Assembly (NCBI GenBank): GCA_023426545.1
Contig: JAFAAN010000015.1
Span: 1-32,020 of the forward strand
Length of the DNA stretch: 32,020 nt
Source of the DNA: Pseudomonadota bacterium
GTDB lineage: Bacteria > Myxococcota > Myxococcia > Myxococcales > Myxococcaceae
Direction of reading: 5' to 3'
The number at the start of each line of letters is the position of its first letter. Position 1 is the first letter of the stretch. The position numbers and the translations under genes were made by a program. The notes beneath the pieces are model-generated. The model made no database searches and was not told the origin of the DNA. It was given only the letters and a program-made list of their open reading frames with translations. Below, piece by piece: positions 1-7,913 of the stretch.

Positions 1-1
1 G

Positions 2-1627
2 GCGGTCTGCGGGGCGGGCGGGCACCCCCGGCTCAGGGCGGGGGGGGGGGGCGCGCAGCCGCCCTACTTCGACTACTCGCAGGAGCCGATACCGGAGGAC
101 GGCTTCTGGCTGGACTACGTGTCGGACACCGGCGACGGCTGGAACTCCACCTACGCGGTGGCGCGCCTGCTGGCGCTGCCCGAGCTGGCGCTGTCCGTGC
201 GCGGCGAGCCGCACGCGCGGCCCCACGTCACCCGGCGCGGCCGGCTGCTCGTCTTCGGCGGCGACGGCGTGTACCCCGGCGCCAGCCGCGAGACGTATGA
301 CGAGCGGCTCGTCCAGCCCTACGAGGCGGCCATGCGCCGCTCGCACGCGCCCAGCCCGGACCTGTTCGTGATTCCGGGCAACCACGACTGGTACGACGGG
401 CTCGGGGCCTTCCTGCGGCTGTTCTGCGCCAACCGGTGGATTGCGGGCCGCCGCACGCGGCAGAGCCGCAGCTACTTCGCCCTGAAGCTGCCGCGGCGCT
501 GGTGGCTCATCGGCACGGACGTGCAGCTCAACAGCGACATCGACGTGCCGCAGGTGGAGTACTTCCGCGAGGTGGCCAGCCACATGGGCCCCGACGACCG
601 CGTCATCCTCTGCAACGCGGAGCCCGCGTGGATTCTGGCGGCCACCACGCGGCGCAAGAGCAGCTACCTGGAGAACAACCTGGAGTACCTCCAGCAGAAG
701 GTGCTGGGCCGGCGCATCAACGTCTTCCTCGCGGGCGACCTGCACCACTACCGCCGCCACGAGGACGCGGGCGGGCGGCAGAAGATTACCGCGGGCGGCG
801 GGGGCGCCTTCCTCCACCCCACGCACGCGCCCTCCGCCCACGTCCTGCGGGACGGCTACACGCTGCAGAAGAGCTTCCCCGACGAGTGGACGTCGCGGCG
901 GCTCGCGCGTCAGAACCTCCTCCTCATCCGCCACAGCCCGCTCTTCGGCTTGATGACGGGCGCGCTGTACCTGCTGCTCGCCCTGGCGGCCTTCGCGGAG
1001 GTGGGCACCCTCGGGGTGTCGCAGCTCCCGCAGGTCCTCCTGGCGGTGGCCAACAGCATGGTCGCCCGGCCGTGGACGCTGGCGCTGGGCCTGGGCACCA
1101 TCGGCGGGCTCATCGGCCTGGCGGACTCCGCGTTCGGCAGGTGGCGCACGCTGGCGGGCACGCTGCACGGGCTCGCGCACATCACCGCCGCCTTCTTCGT
1201 GGCCTGGGGCGGCACCTATCTCACGGTGAGCGGGCTGGGCGTGTGCCCGGAGCTGGCGGCGGACGGCGTCCACTGCGCGGCGGGCTGGTGGCACCTCGCG
1301 GGCAAGTTCCTGCTGTCCTCCAGCTTCACCTTCCTGGGCGGCTTCCTCGTGGGCCCCTTCGTCATGGGCCTGTATCTCTGGCTGAGCGTGAATCGCTTCG
1401 GCGCCCACTCCAACGAGGCCTTCATCTCGCTGGCGATGCAGGACTGGAAGAACTTCCTGCGGCTGCGCATTGGCGAGGACGGCCGGCTCACCGTGTTCCC
1501 GGTGGGCCTGGAGCGGGTGCCACGCAAGTGGAAGGAGACGCACGCCGGCCCCTACGCGCCCGCCTTCGACCCGGACGACCCGAAGGCCACCGAGCCCCAG
1601 CTCATCGAGCCGCCCATCCGCGTATGA
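2..1627 (+). CDS. Metallophosphoesterase with C-terminal membrane segments (5' partial)
   Basis: Calcineurin-like metallophosphoesterase, probably a membrane-anchored phosphohydrolase; the substrate is unknown. Visible metal-site motifs are GGDGVYPGAS (about 258-287), GNHDWYDG (about 379-402) and GDLHHYRRHE (about 736-765), the expected order of the family. Behind the catalytic domain, four or so hydrophobic stretches (about 935-1000, 1030-1130, 1150-1230 and 1300-1390) indicate a polytopic C-terminal part. The reading frame stays open to the window edge. A GTG at 119 is a possible start, but the preceding residues (PYFDYSQEP, then DGFWLDYVSDTGDGWNSTY) read as conserved family sequence, so the true start lies upstream. 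The frame crosses a run of 12 G at 40-51, before which the translation looks unlike a normal protein; a frame error there is possible. It is convergent with the MocR gene downstream. Confidence 0.85.
   Translation, partial: AVCGAGGHPRLRAGGGGAQPPYFDYSQEPIPEDGFWLDYVSDTGDGWNSTYAVARLLALPELALSVRGEPHARPHVTRRGRLLVFGGDGVYPGASRETYDERLVQPYEAAMRRSHAPSPDLFVIPGNHDWYDGLGAFLRLFCANRWIAGRRTRQSRSYFALKLPRRWWLIGTDVQLNSDIDVPQVEYFREVASHMGPDDRVILCNAEPAWILAATTRRKSSYLENNLEYLQQKVLGRRINVFLAGDLHHYRRHEDAGGRQKITAGGGGAFLHPTHAPSAHVLRDGYTLQKSFPDEWTSRRLARQNLLLIRHSPLFGLMTGALYLLLALAAFAEVGTLGVSQLPQVLLAVANSMVARPWTLALGLGTIGGLIGLADSAFGRWRTLAGTLHGLAHITAAFFVAWGGTYLTVSGLGVCPELAADGVHCAAGWWHLAGKFLLSSSFTFLGGFLVGPFVMGLYLWLSVNRFGAHSNEAFISLAMQDWKNFLRLRIGEDGRLTVFPVGLERVPRKWKETHAGPYAPAFDPDDPKATEPQLIEPPIRV
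40..51. repeat. Poly-G tract (12 G) inside the partial gene
   Basis: Twelve consecutive G at 40-51, in a 50-base stretch that is almost all G and C. It lies within the open frame of the metallophosphoesterase. A tract of this length is prone to slippage and to base-calling error. It could be an assembly artefact near a contig end or a true slippage site. Confidence 0.6.
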
Positions 1628-1679
1628 CACGGGCGATTGCCCCCGCGGCCCATCCTCCGGGGTGGCGATGCCTCCCGGC

Positions 1680-3116
1680 TCACGCGAGGCCGCGCGCGAG
1701 CGCCCCCAGCGTGGCCATGGCCGCCTCGATGCGCGGCGTCCACGGGGAGCCGCAGTTCAGCCGGAAGCAGTGGCGATAGGTCTCCATCCGCGCGGAGAAG
1801 ATGGGCCCGGGGGCGATGCTGATGCCCGCCTCCAGCGCCTTCGCGTGCAGCGCCAGGGAGTCCACGCCCTGCGGCAGCTCCACCCACAGGAGCCCGCCCC
1901 CCGTGGGCCGCGTCACGCGCGTGCCTTCCGGGAAGAACTCCGCCACGGCCCCGGCCATGCGCTCCACCTGCGCGGCGAGCCGGCGGCGCAGCGCGCGCAG
2001 GTGCCGGTCATATCCGCCGCTCTGGAGGAAGCGCGCAATCGCATACTGGGGCAGCGACGCGGTGGCCACCGAGTTGGCGAACTTGAGCAGCTCCACCCGC
2101 TCCCGGAAGCGCCCCGGCGCCACGTAGCCCACGCGGAAGCCGGGCGCGAGCGTCTTCGAGAACGAGCCACACAGCATCACGTTGCCGCGCGTGTCGAACG
2201 CCTTGCAGGCGCGGGGCCGCTCGGGGCCGAAGTGCAGGTCTCCATAGATGTCGTCCTCGATGAGCGGCACGCCGTGCGCGTCCAGCAGGTTCACCAGCCG
2301 CTGGCGGCGCACGTCGGGCATGCAGCTCCCCACCGGGTTGCTGAAGCTGGGCACCACCAGCACCGCCGCGATGCGGCGCCGCGTCAGCGCCGCCTCCAGC
2401 GCCTCCATCTGCATGCCATTGCGCGGGCAGCAGGGAATCTCCAGCGCGCGCAGGCCCAGCGCCTCGATGGCCTGGAGCGCGCCGTAGTACGCGGGCGACT
2501 CGATGGCGATGGTGTCCCCCGGGCGGGCCACCGCGAGCAGGCACAGGTGGATGGCCTCGGACGTGCCGACGGTGGTGATGAAGTCGTCCGCGGACAGCGC
2601 GCAGCCCCAGTCCAGGGAGCGCCGCGCGAGCTGCTGGCGCAGCTCCAGGCACCCGGGCAGCACGTCATATGAGATGCCCCGCTCACACGCGTCCCGGGTG
2701 AGCGCGTTGAGCTCGCGGTACAGCCTGCGGGTGGGGAGCAGCTCCGGCGAAGGCGAGGCCGCGCCGAACTGGACGATGCGCGCGTCTCCCATGGATTGGT
2801 AGACGCTGGCCACCAGGGAGCTGACGGTGACGACGGTGGCGCTGGACGCGGGGCGGGACACCTGGGGCTCGTCGAGCCGGGGGCGCTCGCGGCGGCGCAC
2901 GTAGTGGCCGGACTGGGGGCGCGTCTCGATGAGCCCCAGGGACTCCAGGTGCAGGTAGGCCTGGAGGACGGTGGAGATGCTCACCCGCTCACGCAGGCTG
3001 AGCTGCCGCACCGAGGGCAGCTTGTCCCCGGGCCGGAGCGTCCCCGCGGAGATGGCCTCCTCCAGCCGCTCGGCCACCTGCTCGTAGAGCTTTGCTTTGT
3101 GCGCCACCACGCCCAT
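1680..3116 (-). CDS. MocR-type transcriptional regulator (GntR HTH fused to PLP aminotransferase fold)
   Basis: MocR/PdxR-like regulator of 478 residues. Residues 10-75 form a GntR winged helix (LYEQVAERLEEAI, then LPSVRQLS and STVLQAYLHLESLGLI). Residues 115-470 have the fold-type I aminotransferase domain, with a PLP-binding lysine at K321 in GSFSKTLAPGFRVGY and the SFSNPVG and EDDIYGDL motifs. Family members bind DNA and sense PLP or an amino compound, and often act on the divergent neighbour. The ATG at 3116 is chosen because GGGAGGAG lies about 6 bases upstream; an upstream in-frame start at 3188 has no such support and would add unlike sequence. It is divergent from the DUF2917 gene, with inverted repeats between them. 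The actual effector is not known. Confidence 0.92.
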   Translation of the reverse strand: MGVVAHKAKLYEQVAERLEEAISAGTLRPGDKLPSVRQLSLRERVSISTVLQAYLHLESLGLIETRPQSGHYVRRRERPRLDEPQVSRPASSATVVTVSSLVASVYQSMGDARIVQFGAASPSPELLPTRRLYRELNALTRDACERGISYDVLPGCLELRQQLARRSLDWGCALSADDFITTVGTSEAIHLCLLAVARPGDTIAIESPAYYGALQAIEALGLRALEIPCCPRNGMQMEALEAALTRRRIAAVLVVPSFSNPVGSCMPDVRRQRLVNLLDAHGVPLIEDDIYGDLHFGPERPRACKAFDTRGNVMLCGSFSKTLAPGFRVGYVAPGRFRERVELLKFANSVATASLPQYAIARFLQSGGYDRHLRALRRRLAAQVERMAGAVAEFFPEGTRVTRPTGGGLLWVELPQGVDSLALHAKALEAGISIAPGPIFSARMETYRHCFRLNCGSPWTPRIEAAMATLGALARGLA

Positions 3117-3207
3117 GACTCCTCCCAGCGTCTTTCCACGTCCGCGGCCGGCATCGGAGACGAGAACGGGAGCGCTGCCCAGATACACCTCCCCGCGACG
3201 CCGACCA

Positions 3208-3234
3208 GCACAGTTCAGAAGAACAGAACTGTGC
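3208..3234. promoter_or_regulatory. Perfect 9-bp inverted repeat, candidate MocR operator
   Basis: GCACAGTTC, nine bases, then GAACTGTGC. It lies about 90 bases upstream of the MocR start and 77 bases upstream of the divergent DUF2917 start. The region is clearly less GC-rich than its surroundings. MocR regulators usually bind repeated sites in the shared promoter of their own and a divergent gene, so an operator is the natural reading, but binding is inferred. Confidence 0.5.
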
Positions 3235-3245
3235 CGGTCACAACC

Positions 3246-3257
3246 TCAGAGTTCTGA
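3246..3257. promoter_or_regulatory. Second palindrome in the MocR/DUF2917 promoter region
   Basis: TCAGA-GT-TCTGA, a 5-bp-arm palindrome 11 bases downstream of the larger inverted repeat. It shares the CAGA/GTTCTG words of that repeat (AGAACAGAAC on one strand, CAGAACTCTG on the other). It may be a second half-site of a composite operator. Confidence 0.35.
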
Positions 3258-3310
3258 ATCTGTTCCGCAACCGCCGCACGGCGCATGTTGGCGCCATGGA
3301 GGACGCGGTG

Positions 3311-3652
3311 ATGTGGGACTGGTTGAGGACGGTGACGGGCTGGCTGCGACTCGAAGCAGTCCCTGCGTGGAGCGCGGACCCGGTCCATCTGCCCCAGGGC
3401 GGCCTATGGAGCGTGCGCACGCAAGGCGGCGAGCCCCTGACGCTCACATGCCAGGAGGGCCTGCTGTGGCTCACCTGTGAAGGGGACGCGAAGGACCACG
3501 TGCTGCGAACGGGCGACACCCTGCACCTGGCGCGCGACGGACACGTGGTGGTCCAGGCACTGCGCGCCTCTCGCTTCTGCCTGGCACGACGCACCTCCGT
3601 TCGCACGCCGTGCACACCGCCAGCCCAGGGACACGAGGCCACCGTCCGGTAG
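3311..3652 (+). CDS. DUF2917 domain protein
   Basis: Small protein of 113 residues matching the DUF2917 pattern: a cupin-like beta-rich core with GGLWSVRTQGGEPLTLTCQEG, LLWLTCEGDAKDHVLRTGDTL and HVVVQALRASRF. The function of the family is not established. The ATG at 3311 is preferred over an in-frame ATG at 3296 because GGAGGA at 3298-3303 forms a ribosome-binding site 7 bases before it; the 3296 start has none. It is divergent from the MocR regulator and shares its promoter region, so it is the likely regulatory target. DUF2917 genes are, as far as I recall, often found beside aminotransferase-like regulators. Confidence 0.8.
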   Translation: MWDWLRTVTGWLRLEAVPAWSADPVHLPQGGLWSVRTQGGEPLTLTCQEGLLWLTCEGDAKDHVLRTGDTLHLARDGHVVVQALRASRFCLARRTSVRTPCTPPAQGHEATVR

Positions 3653-3821
3653 GGAGGGCACACCCCAGCCGTCCCTGATGCCGCGCAGGCGTGGGCCTGC
3701 GCCAACATATGAACTGGCCAACGGTTCGCCCCCGGTTCGGACAAACACCCGCCGCAATCGAATACCTTGCCTGAACGGCAGGGCACCATTCCGGGTGAAG
3801 CCAGACCCAAGGAGGACTTGC

Positions 3822-5228
3822 ATGAAGCCGCAGGGGGGAATCCCACACATCGCTCTCGCAGTCATGGGGCTTTTCATGGCGGACACAGGCCTGTCCCACG
3901 CCCAGGAAGTGCAGCGGCGGGGCAGCACCAGCTACATGCCCGTGGCCCAGACGGAGCCCTTCGCTGACGTCATGGCGCGGATGAAGGCGGAGAAGCCCAA
4001 AATCACCGCGCGCCACCAGCAGCTCCTCGAACACCGCTACGACCTGGGCAACCGTCCGGCGCGAGGCGTCACCATGTCCCGGGGGAAAGCCGTCCAGGAG
4101 GGCGTGCGGGTGAAGCTCCCGCAGGGCGTGACCTGGGAATCCCTCGCCGCCATGAGCCCGGAGGCGATTCGAGACAGGGGGCTCTTCCCCGCGGGCTTCA
4201 TGCCATTGCCCCACCCAAATCATCCGGAAGGCGGCATGGTCTTCCCCAAGTTCCACATCGAAGAAATCAAGCGGCAGGAAGGGAGGGACCTCACACGGTT
4301 CGACCTCGACTTCGACCTGCCGGACCACATGCTGCCGGAGTTTCCGCCGCCCATCTTCCTCACCACGCGCCCGGACCTGGGGGACGTCTCGCAGGGGAAG
4401 CTGGTGACCATCATGAACGTCCAGGAGCTGTTCAACGGCATCCTGAATCCGAAGCAACTGGAGGGCCTCCGGCTGCTCGTCACGCCCTTTCCCCAGCAGC
4501 AGTTCAACCAGACCGCCGACCGCCGCTCCGAGCTGCCCGGCCGGGGCGTGAGCTGCTTCGACTGTCACGTCAACGGCCACTCCAATGGTGCCACGCACCT
4601 GGTGGGCGACATCCGGCCCCAGGAGTTCCGCCACCGCATCGACACGCCGACGCTCCGCGGGGTGAACATCCAGCGCCTGTTCGGCTCACAGCGGGCCCTG
4701 AAGACGGTGGAGGACTTCACGGAGTTCGAGCAGCGCGCGGCCTACTTCGATGGCGACCCGGTCATCGCGACGAAGAAGGGGGTCAACGTCCTCGAGCGGG
4801 GCAGCCAGGTACACTTCATGGCGGAGCTCCAGGCCCTCCTCGACTTCCCGCCAGCCCCCAAGCTCCGCTTCGACGGGAAGCTGGACCCGAAGAAGGCCAC
4901 CCAGCAGGAGCTGCGCGGACAGACGCTCTTCTTCGGCAAGGCGCAGTGCTCCGTGTGCCACCTCCCGCCGTATTACACAGACAACCTGATGCACAACCTG
5001 CAGGCGGAGCGCTTCTACAAGCCCCGGCTGGTGAACGGCGCGGTGATGGGCGCCGATGGCCCCATCAAGACGTTCCCCCTGCGAGGCATCAAGGACTCTC
5101 CGCCCTATCTTCATGATGGGCGGCTCATGACGCTGGAGGACACGGTGGAGTTCTTCAACCTCGTGCTGGAGACCCGGCTCAACGCGCAGGAGAAGAAGGA
5201 CCTGGTCGCGTTCATGCGCACGCTCTGA
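3822..5228 (+). CDS. Exported di-haem cytochrome c, cytochrome c peroxidase/MauG-like
   Basis: A 468-residue protein with a signal peptide (MKPQGGIPHIALAVMGLF, cleavage probably after LSHAQ) and two c-type haem motifs, C245-F-D-C248-H249 and C376-S-V-C379-H380. The C-terminal part (RFDGKLDPKKATQQELRGQ, then FFGKAQCSVCHLPP, FPLRGIKDSPPYLHDGR and LEDTVEFFN) is typical of the bacterial cytochrome c peroxidase/MauG superfamily. The protein is expected to be periplasmic and to move electrons or reduce peroxides. The start is set by AAGGAGG about 7 bases before the ATG at 3822; the open frame upstream of it is not coding-like. The long N-terminal region (about 40-240) has no motif I recognise. It stands alone, with 169 bases before it. 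Confidence 0.85.
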   Translation: MKPQGGIPHIALAVMGLFMADTGLSHAQEVQRRGSTSYMPVAQTEPFADVMARMKAEKPKITARHQQLLEHRYDLGNRPARGVTMSRGKAVQEGVRVKLPQGVTWESLAAMSPEAIRDRGLFPAGFMPLPHPNHPEGGMVFPKFHIEEIKRQEGRDLTRFDLDFDLPDHMLPEFPPPIFLTTRPDLGDVSQGKLVTIMNVQELFNGILNPKQLEGLRLLVTPFPQQQFNQTADRRSELPGRGVSCFDCHVNGHSNGATHLVGDIRPQEFRHRIDTPTLRGVNIQRLFGSQRALKTVEDFTEFEQRAAYFDGDPVIATKKGVNVLERGSQVHFMAELQALLDFPPAPKLRFDGKLDPKKATQQELRGQTLFFGKAQCSVCHLPPYYTDNLMHNLQAERFYKPRLVNGAVMGADGPIKTFPLRGIKDSPPYLHDGRLMTLEDTVEFFNLVLETRLNAQEKKDLVAFMRTL

Positions 5229-5352
5229 CGCACGCGCGGCAGGGGGGGAGGGCGCCGCGAGACTCCGCCGATTCGCCATGAATCCGCGCTCTCCCATCCG
5301 CCAGGGGCGCGGCACATCCTCGAAGCCCACCGCACGCTCCCGAGGAGATTTC

Positions 5353-6072
5353 ATGGCTCACGAACACCACGCCCATCTTGTGTCTGGCTTTGGCGCGGAC
5401 CGCGCCCCCCACTATGACGCCCAGCTGTCCATCAGCTTCGCGGGCAGCGACGCCCTCTACGAGCTGGGCGTCAGCGCGCTCACCGCCCAGCTCGACGGCC
5501 AGGACACGGCGTCACTGCTTCACGTGGGCCTGGGGACGGGCGCGGAGCTGGTGCCCTACACCCGCTTCGACGTGCCCGGCTGGCGCTTCACGGGCGTGGA
5601 GCCCTCGGGCGCCATGCTCGACGTCGCCCGCAAGCGGCTGGAGGCCGAGGGGCTGCGCTCGCGCACACACCTGCACGAGGGCGAGCTGCACACCCTACCG
5701 CCCGGCCCACCGTTCGACGGCGCGCAGCTGATGGGAGTCCTGCACCACGTGGAGGGAGAAGCGGCCCGCCTCGAGCTGCTGCGGGAAGTGACCCGGCGGC
5801 TCAAGCCCGGAGCGCCGCTCGTCGTGGGCTGCCGCGTCGGCGTGGACCCCGTGCTGACGAACGTGGAGCTGCGCCGCTGGAGGGCCTGCGGCATGCCCCC
5901 GGACGCGCTGGAGCAGCGGCGCAAGCTCTTCTCGGTGATGAAGCCCATCGCGTCGGACGCCGCGATGTTCGAGCTGTTCGCCCAGGCCGGGCTGGTGGAG
6001 CCGCGCACCCTCTTCGTCTCGCTCCAGTACAAGGTCTTCCTGGCGCGCTTCGAGCCCGGCGCCGAGGGGTGA
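5353..6072 (+). CDS. Class I SAM-dependent methyltransferase
   Basis: A 239-residue methyltransferase of the Rossmann type. Motif I is LLHVGLGTGAEL (about 55-66), followed by the acidic ribose contact in GVEPSGAML (81-89) and the LMGVLHHVEGE segment in the motif IV region. The substrate cannot be told from sequence. The start at 5353 (MAHEHHAHLV) has GAGGAG 7 bases upstream and is preferred over an upstream in-frame ATG at 5278. It is convergent with the methionine aminopeptidase gene, with a strong hairpin between them. Confidence 0.85.
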   Translation: MAHEHHAHLVSGFGADRAPHYDAQLSISFAGSDALYELGVSALTAQLDGQDTASLLHVGLGTGAELVPYTRFDVPGWRFTGVEPSGAMLDVARKRLEAEGLRSRTHLHEGELHTLPPGPPFDGAQLMGVLHHVEGEAARLELLREVTRRLKPGAPLVVGCRVGVDPVLTNVELRRWRACGMPPDALEQRRKLFSVMKPIASDAAMFELFAQAGLVEPRTLFVSLQYKVFLARFEPGAEG

Positions 6073-6108
6073 TGGCCGCCCCTCTCCGGGCCTGCATCCA
6101 GGAGCGCG

Positions 6109-6128
6109 CGGCCGGGCGCCCCCGGCCG
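6109..6128. terminator. Hairpin between convergent genes
   Basis: CGGCCGGG, loop CGCC, CCCGGCCG: an 8-bp perfect stem in the gap between the methyltransferase and map stop codons. No T-run follows on either side. It probably ends transcription from both sides, but that is inferred from position. Confidence 0.45.
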
Positions 6129-6144
6129 AGCGCACTCCCCCGCC

Positions 6145-7140
6145 TCACGCCACGGTGAGGATTTCCGCGCCCTGCTCGGTGACGAGCAGGGTGTGCTCGA
6201 ACTGGGCGCTGCGGCTGCCGTCGGCGGTGACGGCGGTCCACTCGTCATCCCAGGTGCGGTGTCCCCAGCCGCCCAGGTTGATCATCGGCTCGACGGTGAA
6301 AATCATGCCGGGCTGCATGATGGTGTCGGCCTCGGGCTCGTAGTAGTGCGGAATCTGGAGCGAGGTGTGGAACGTCTCGCCGATGCCGTGGCCGCAGTAC
6401 GCGCGCACCACGCTCATCCCGTGCTTCGTCGCGTGGTCCTCGATGGCGCGGCCGATGTCGCTGATGGGACGGCCGGGCTTCACCGCGGCGATGCCCAGGT
6501 CCAGGCACTCGCGCGTCACGCGCACCAGGCGCTGGCTCTCCTCGTCCACGTTGCCCACGAAGTACGTCGCCGAGCAGTCACCGTGGACGCCATCCAGGAA
6601 GATGGTGATGTCCAGGTTGATGATGTCCCCGTCCTCCAGCGGCCGGCTGTCCGGGATGCCGTGGCAGATGACCTCGTTGACGGACGTGCAGAGCGACTTC
6701 GGGTAGCGGTGGTAGTTGAGCGTGCTCGGATAGCCGCCCCGCTTGATGTACGCCTCGTGGGTAATCGCATCCAGCTCGTCGGTGGTGATGCCCGGGCGCA
6801 AGTGCGAGGCGGTCTCCAGGAGCACCTCCGCGGCGGCCTTGCACGCCTTGCGCATGCGGGCGATGACGTCCGGCGTCTTGATGTCGGAGCCCGGGTCCTT
6901 GCGCGAGGGACGGCCCGTCAGCGCGTAGTCCGGCCGGGGGATGTGCGCCGGCACCTCGCGGCGGGGGCTGATGACGCCCGGGCGGATGCCCTTGCGGACG
7001 ACGTCCGCGCCCTTCTTGCGCGCCTCCGCGGCATCCGCGCCGCGGTGGCACTTCTTGTACTTCGAGCCGCTGCCACACCAGCAGGTGTCATTGGGCCCGG
7101 GCAGGACGGCGGGCGGTGTACGGGGAACGGCTGTGGTCAT
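6145..7140 (-). CDS. map: Methionine aminopeptidase type I with N-terminal SEC-C motif
   Basis: A 331-residue enzyme that removes the initiator methionine from new proteins in the cytoplasm. All five metal ligands of the family are present: D177, D188, H251 (GHGIGE), E284 (VEPMI) and E315 (FEHT), plus the substrate-site H160 (CHGIPD). The N-terminus carries a SEC-C zinc motif, C20-x-C22 and C31-H32 (CWCGSGSKYKKCH). The region 34-88 between SEC-C and the catalytic domain is a linker. The ATG at 7140 is preceded by GGAGGTG. The start overlaps the stop of the upstream HTH gene as ATGA, so the two are probably translated together. Other map paralogues may exist elsewhere in the genome. Confidence 0.95.
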   Translation of the reverse strand: MTTAVPRTPPAVLPGPNDTCWCGSGSKYKKCHRGADAAEARKKGADVVRKGIRPGVISPRREVPAHIPRPDYALTGRPSRKDPGSDIKTPDVIARMRKACKAAAEVLLETASHLRPGITTDELDAITHEAYIKRGGYPSTLNYHRYPKSLCTSVNEVICHGIPDSRPLEDGDIINLDITIFLDGVHGDCSATYFVGNVDEESQRLVRVTRECLDLGIAAVKPGRPISDIGRAIEDHATKHGMSVVRAYCGHGIGETFHTSLQIPHYYEPEADTIMQPGMIFTVEPMINLGGWGHRTWDDEWTAVTADGSRSAQFEHTLLVTEQGAEILTVA

Positions 7141-7358
7141 GATGCACCTCCAAGGCGGGGCTGCTCGGTCTTGCGGGCGCGCATCCAGCGCACCACCTGG
7201 GGACGAAGCCAAAGCCGGGGCCGTCCGGCGCCCAGGTCCAGGACGGGCCTGGGCATGTCGGGGTAGCGGCGCAGGTAGGTGCTGACGCTGTTGGCATGGC
7301 GCAGGCGCAGCAACCCGGCCACCCCCTGAGCGTCAATCAGGTCTTCGGTCTTCACCAT
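7137..7358 (-). CDS. Small helix-turn-helix DNA-binding protein, coupled to map
   Basis: A 73-residue protein (MVKTEDLIDAQGVAGLLRLR, then a helix with NSVSTYLRRYP and the RLWLRPQVVRWMRAR wing) that looks like an AlpA/MerR-type excisionase-like winged helix. It has no effector domain. Its TGA stop overlaps the map ATG as ATGA, so it is the first gene of a two-gene unit. Alternative in-frame starts are ATG 7367 and 7394; none has a strong ribosome-binding site. A TATAGA element on the minus strand (7383-7378) lies 10 bases before the 7367 ATG and 19 before the 7358 ATG. The coding frame and HTH are well supported, the exact start is not. The target is unknown. Confidence 0.7.
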   Translation of the reverse strand: MVKTEDLIDAQGVAGLLRLRHANSVSTYLRRYPDMPRPVLDLGAGRPRLWLRPQVVRWMRARKTEQPRLGGAS

Positions 7359-7461
7359 GGGACACATGTCGGGCCTGTCTATACCCCTCGACATGCGCCC
7401 ATGCACGGCTTCTTTCCCGGGCGCGCGGCGCCCTCCCCCGCCCGGCCAGGGGGCGGCCCCC

Positions 7462-7725
7462 TCAGCGCTCCAGGGCCGCGCACGTCAGGCAGTGCCGGGC
7501 CTCGGGAACGGCGCGCAGCCGGTGCCGGCCAATGGCGCCGCCGCACCGCGCGCACCGGCCGAACTCCCCACCGGCGATGCGGGCGAGCGCGTCCTCGATG
7601 TCCCGCAGCTCCTGCTGCTCCGCCTCGGTGAAGGACGGCCGGCCGGCCTCCGACGGGGCGCGGGCACGCAGCCGATGGCTGCGCTGCCGCAATGCTTCCT
7701 GGGCCTCCCGGGCCAGCAGCTCCAT
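7462..7725 (-). CDS. TraR/DksA-family zinc finger protein
   Basis: An 87-residue protein with a helical N-terminal half and a C4 zinc finger, C58-x2-C61 and C79-x2-C82 (CARCGGAIG, then CLTCAALE). This matches the TraR/DksA class, whose members enter the RNA polymerase secondary channel and modulate initiation. The acidic pair at the coiled-coil tip of DksA is not obviously present here, although acidic residues occur at EAEQQELRDIEDAL. The ATG at 7725 has GGGAGG 5-6 bases upstream; in-frame ATGs further up lack one. It is monocistronic, with gaps on both sides. Confidence 0.85.
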   Translation of the reverse strand: MELLAREAQEALRQRSHRLRARAPSEAGRPSFTEAEQQELRDIEDALARIAGGEFGRCARCGGAIGRHRLRAVPEARHCLTCAALER

Positions 7726-7913
7726 GTTCGCCTCCCACGGCGGCATTCCCCGGCCACGCCTTGCCGCGGGTATCCCTGGAGACCCGTGCTCCAGTGGAAG
7801 GTGGCGCTTTTCAGGAAGCGTGCCTCGCGCCCCGGCCGCGCTACAGCCCTGAAAACGCGCAAGCCTTGCGCTATCCGGCCGGGGGCGCCGCATCCCTTGC
7901 GGCGCGCCGCGCG

